From assembly GCA_937858455.1 (NCBI GenBank), contig CALLYN010001009.1:1-5808 (forward strand): 5,808 nucleotides of DNA, written 5' to 3'. The notes beneath the pieces are model-generated. The model was not told where the DNA came from. It did no database searches and saw only the letters and a list, made by a program, of their open reading frames with translations. Origin of the DNA: an uncultured Kouleothrix sp. (GTDB lineage Bacteria; Chloroflexota; Chloroflexia; Chloroflexales; Roseiflexaceae). Of the stretch, positions 5,661 to 5,808 are shown piece by piece. Made by a program: the position numbers and the translations under genes. Each line of letters opens with the position of its first letter. The first letter of the stretch is position 1.

Positions 5661-5709
5661 CACCGCGTAACTGCTGTTATAACCCAGGATTTACGCGGTG
5701 TGCGTTTTT
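5661..5709 (+). repeat. 10-bp inverted repeat followed by a T-run
   Basis: CACCGCGTAA (5661-5670) and TTACGCGGTG (5691-5700) are perfect complements around a 20-base loop that itself contains the palindrome GTTATAAC (5676-5683). TTTTT follows at 5705-5709, so a plus-strand RNA would form a stem with a nearby T-run. It may be a second terminator or part of a structured RNA. Confidence 0.45.
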
Positions 5710-5745
5710 GCCTTCGGCAGAGCGGTACTTTTTCAGGTTATGGTG

Positions 5746-5778
5746 CTGAGATGTTGGCGCAAAGCGCCAACATCTCAG
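5746..5778. repeat. 15-bp perfect hairpin with AAA loop
   Basis: CTGAGATGTTGGCGC (5746-5760) and GCGCCAACATCTCAG (5764-5778) pair perfectly around AAA. No gene ends immediately upstream on the plus strand, so it may belong to a minus-strand gene beyond the window or to a mobile-element boundary. Confidence 0.6.
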
Positions 5779-5808
5779 AGCCTGTTTGAAAAGGGGGTGC
5801 GCGAGGGG

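Larger units (their letters stand above)
5508..5808. other. Non-coding tail region with three inverted repeats
   Basis: No frame here has the codon bias of the neighbouring genes, and I see no tRNA or rRNA. The region holds three separate inverted repeats (5529-5582, 5661-5700, 5746-5778, listed separately) and, at its right edge from about 5778, a sequence resembling an insertion-sequence end. Confidence 0.5.

Noticed and set aside
5525..5749. 74-codon frame in the tail region
   Set aside because: It runs through two inverted repeats, begins inside a hairpin arm region and has atypical codon use.
1..5808. CRISPR array, tRNA, rRNA or phage/defence module
   Set aside because: I saw no regularly spaced direct repeats of CRISPR length, no tRNA cloverleaf or rRNA segments, and no nuclease, toxin-antitoxin or phage structural motifs in the supported genes.

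Overview
The window reads as a GC-rich bacterial chromosome with strong G/C preference at third codon positions. The gene content (GAF/histidine kinase, bacterial deoxyhypusine-synthase-like protein, split TPP-dependent decarboxylase, secreted matrixin-like protease) fits a filamentous member of the Chloroflexota of the Roseiflexus/Chloroflexus type. This placement is an inference from protein style, not from a marker gene.

Layout. (1) Bases 1-927 hold the C-terminal part of a sensor histidine kinase (end of a GAF domain, HisKA, HATPase) whose 5' end lies outside the window; a likely single-base frameshift sits near bases 31-34. (2) A deoxyhypusine synthase-family protein follows 20 bases later (948-2099), probably on the same transcript. 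Bacteria lack eIF5A, so polyamine (homospermidine-type) chemistry is more likely than protein modification. (3) A 14-bp perfect hairpin (2109-2144) lies between this gene and a convergent minus-strand gene (2190-2669) encoding a small basic protein of unknown function. (4) A 540-base divergent intergenic region carries a plausible promoter for each flanking gene; the plus-strand one (3133-3161) is close to the sigma-70 consensus. (5) Two genes encode the PYR-type alpha half (3209-3727) and PP-type beta half (3819-4388) of a ThDP-dependent 2-oxoacid decarboxylase related to sulfopyruvate/phosphonopyruvate decarboxylase (ComD/ComE-like). They are separated by 91 bases with degenerate 8-base repeats. 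(6) A hairpin abutting the Shine-Dalgarno sequence precedes a secreted zinc-protease-like protein (4443-5507) that has HExxHxxG but no third zinc histidine at the usual place. (7) The last 300 bases have no convincing gene and hold three inverted repeats and a possible insertion-sequence end.

How the parts work together: the kinase and the deoxyhypusine-synthase-like protein may be co-transcribed, and the alpha and beta subunits surely act as one enzyme. Nothing in the window supplies the substrate for that enzyme (no PEP mutase, sulfolactate synthase or sulfoacetaldehyde acetyltransferase gene is present), so its pathway stays open. I do not see a clearly new multi-gene system. The most notable points are the altered active-site pattern of the deoxyhypusine-synthase homologue, the incomplete metzincin motif, and the repeated palindromes between genes.
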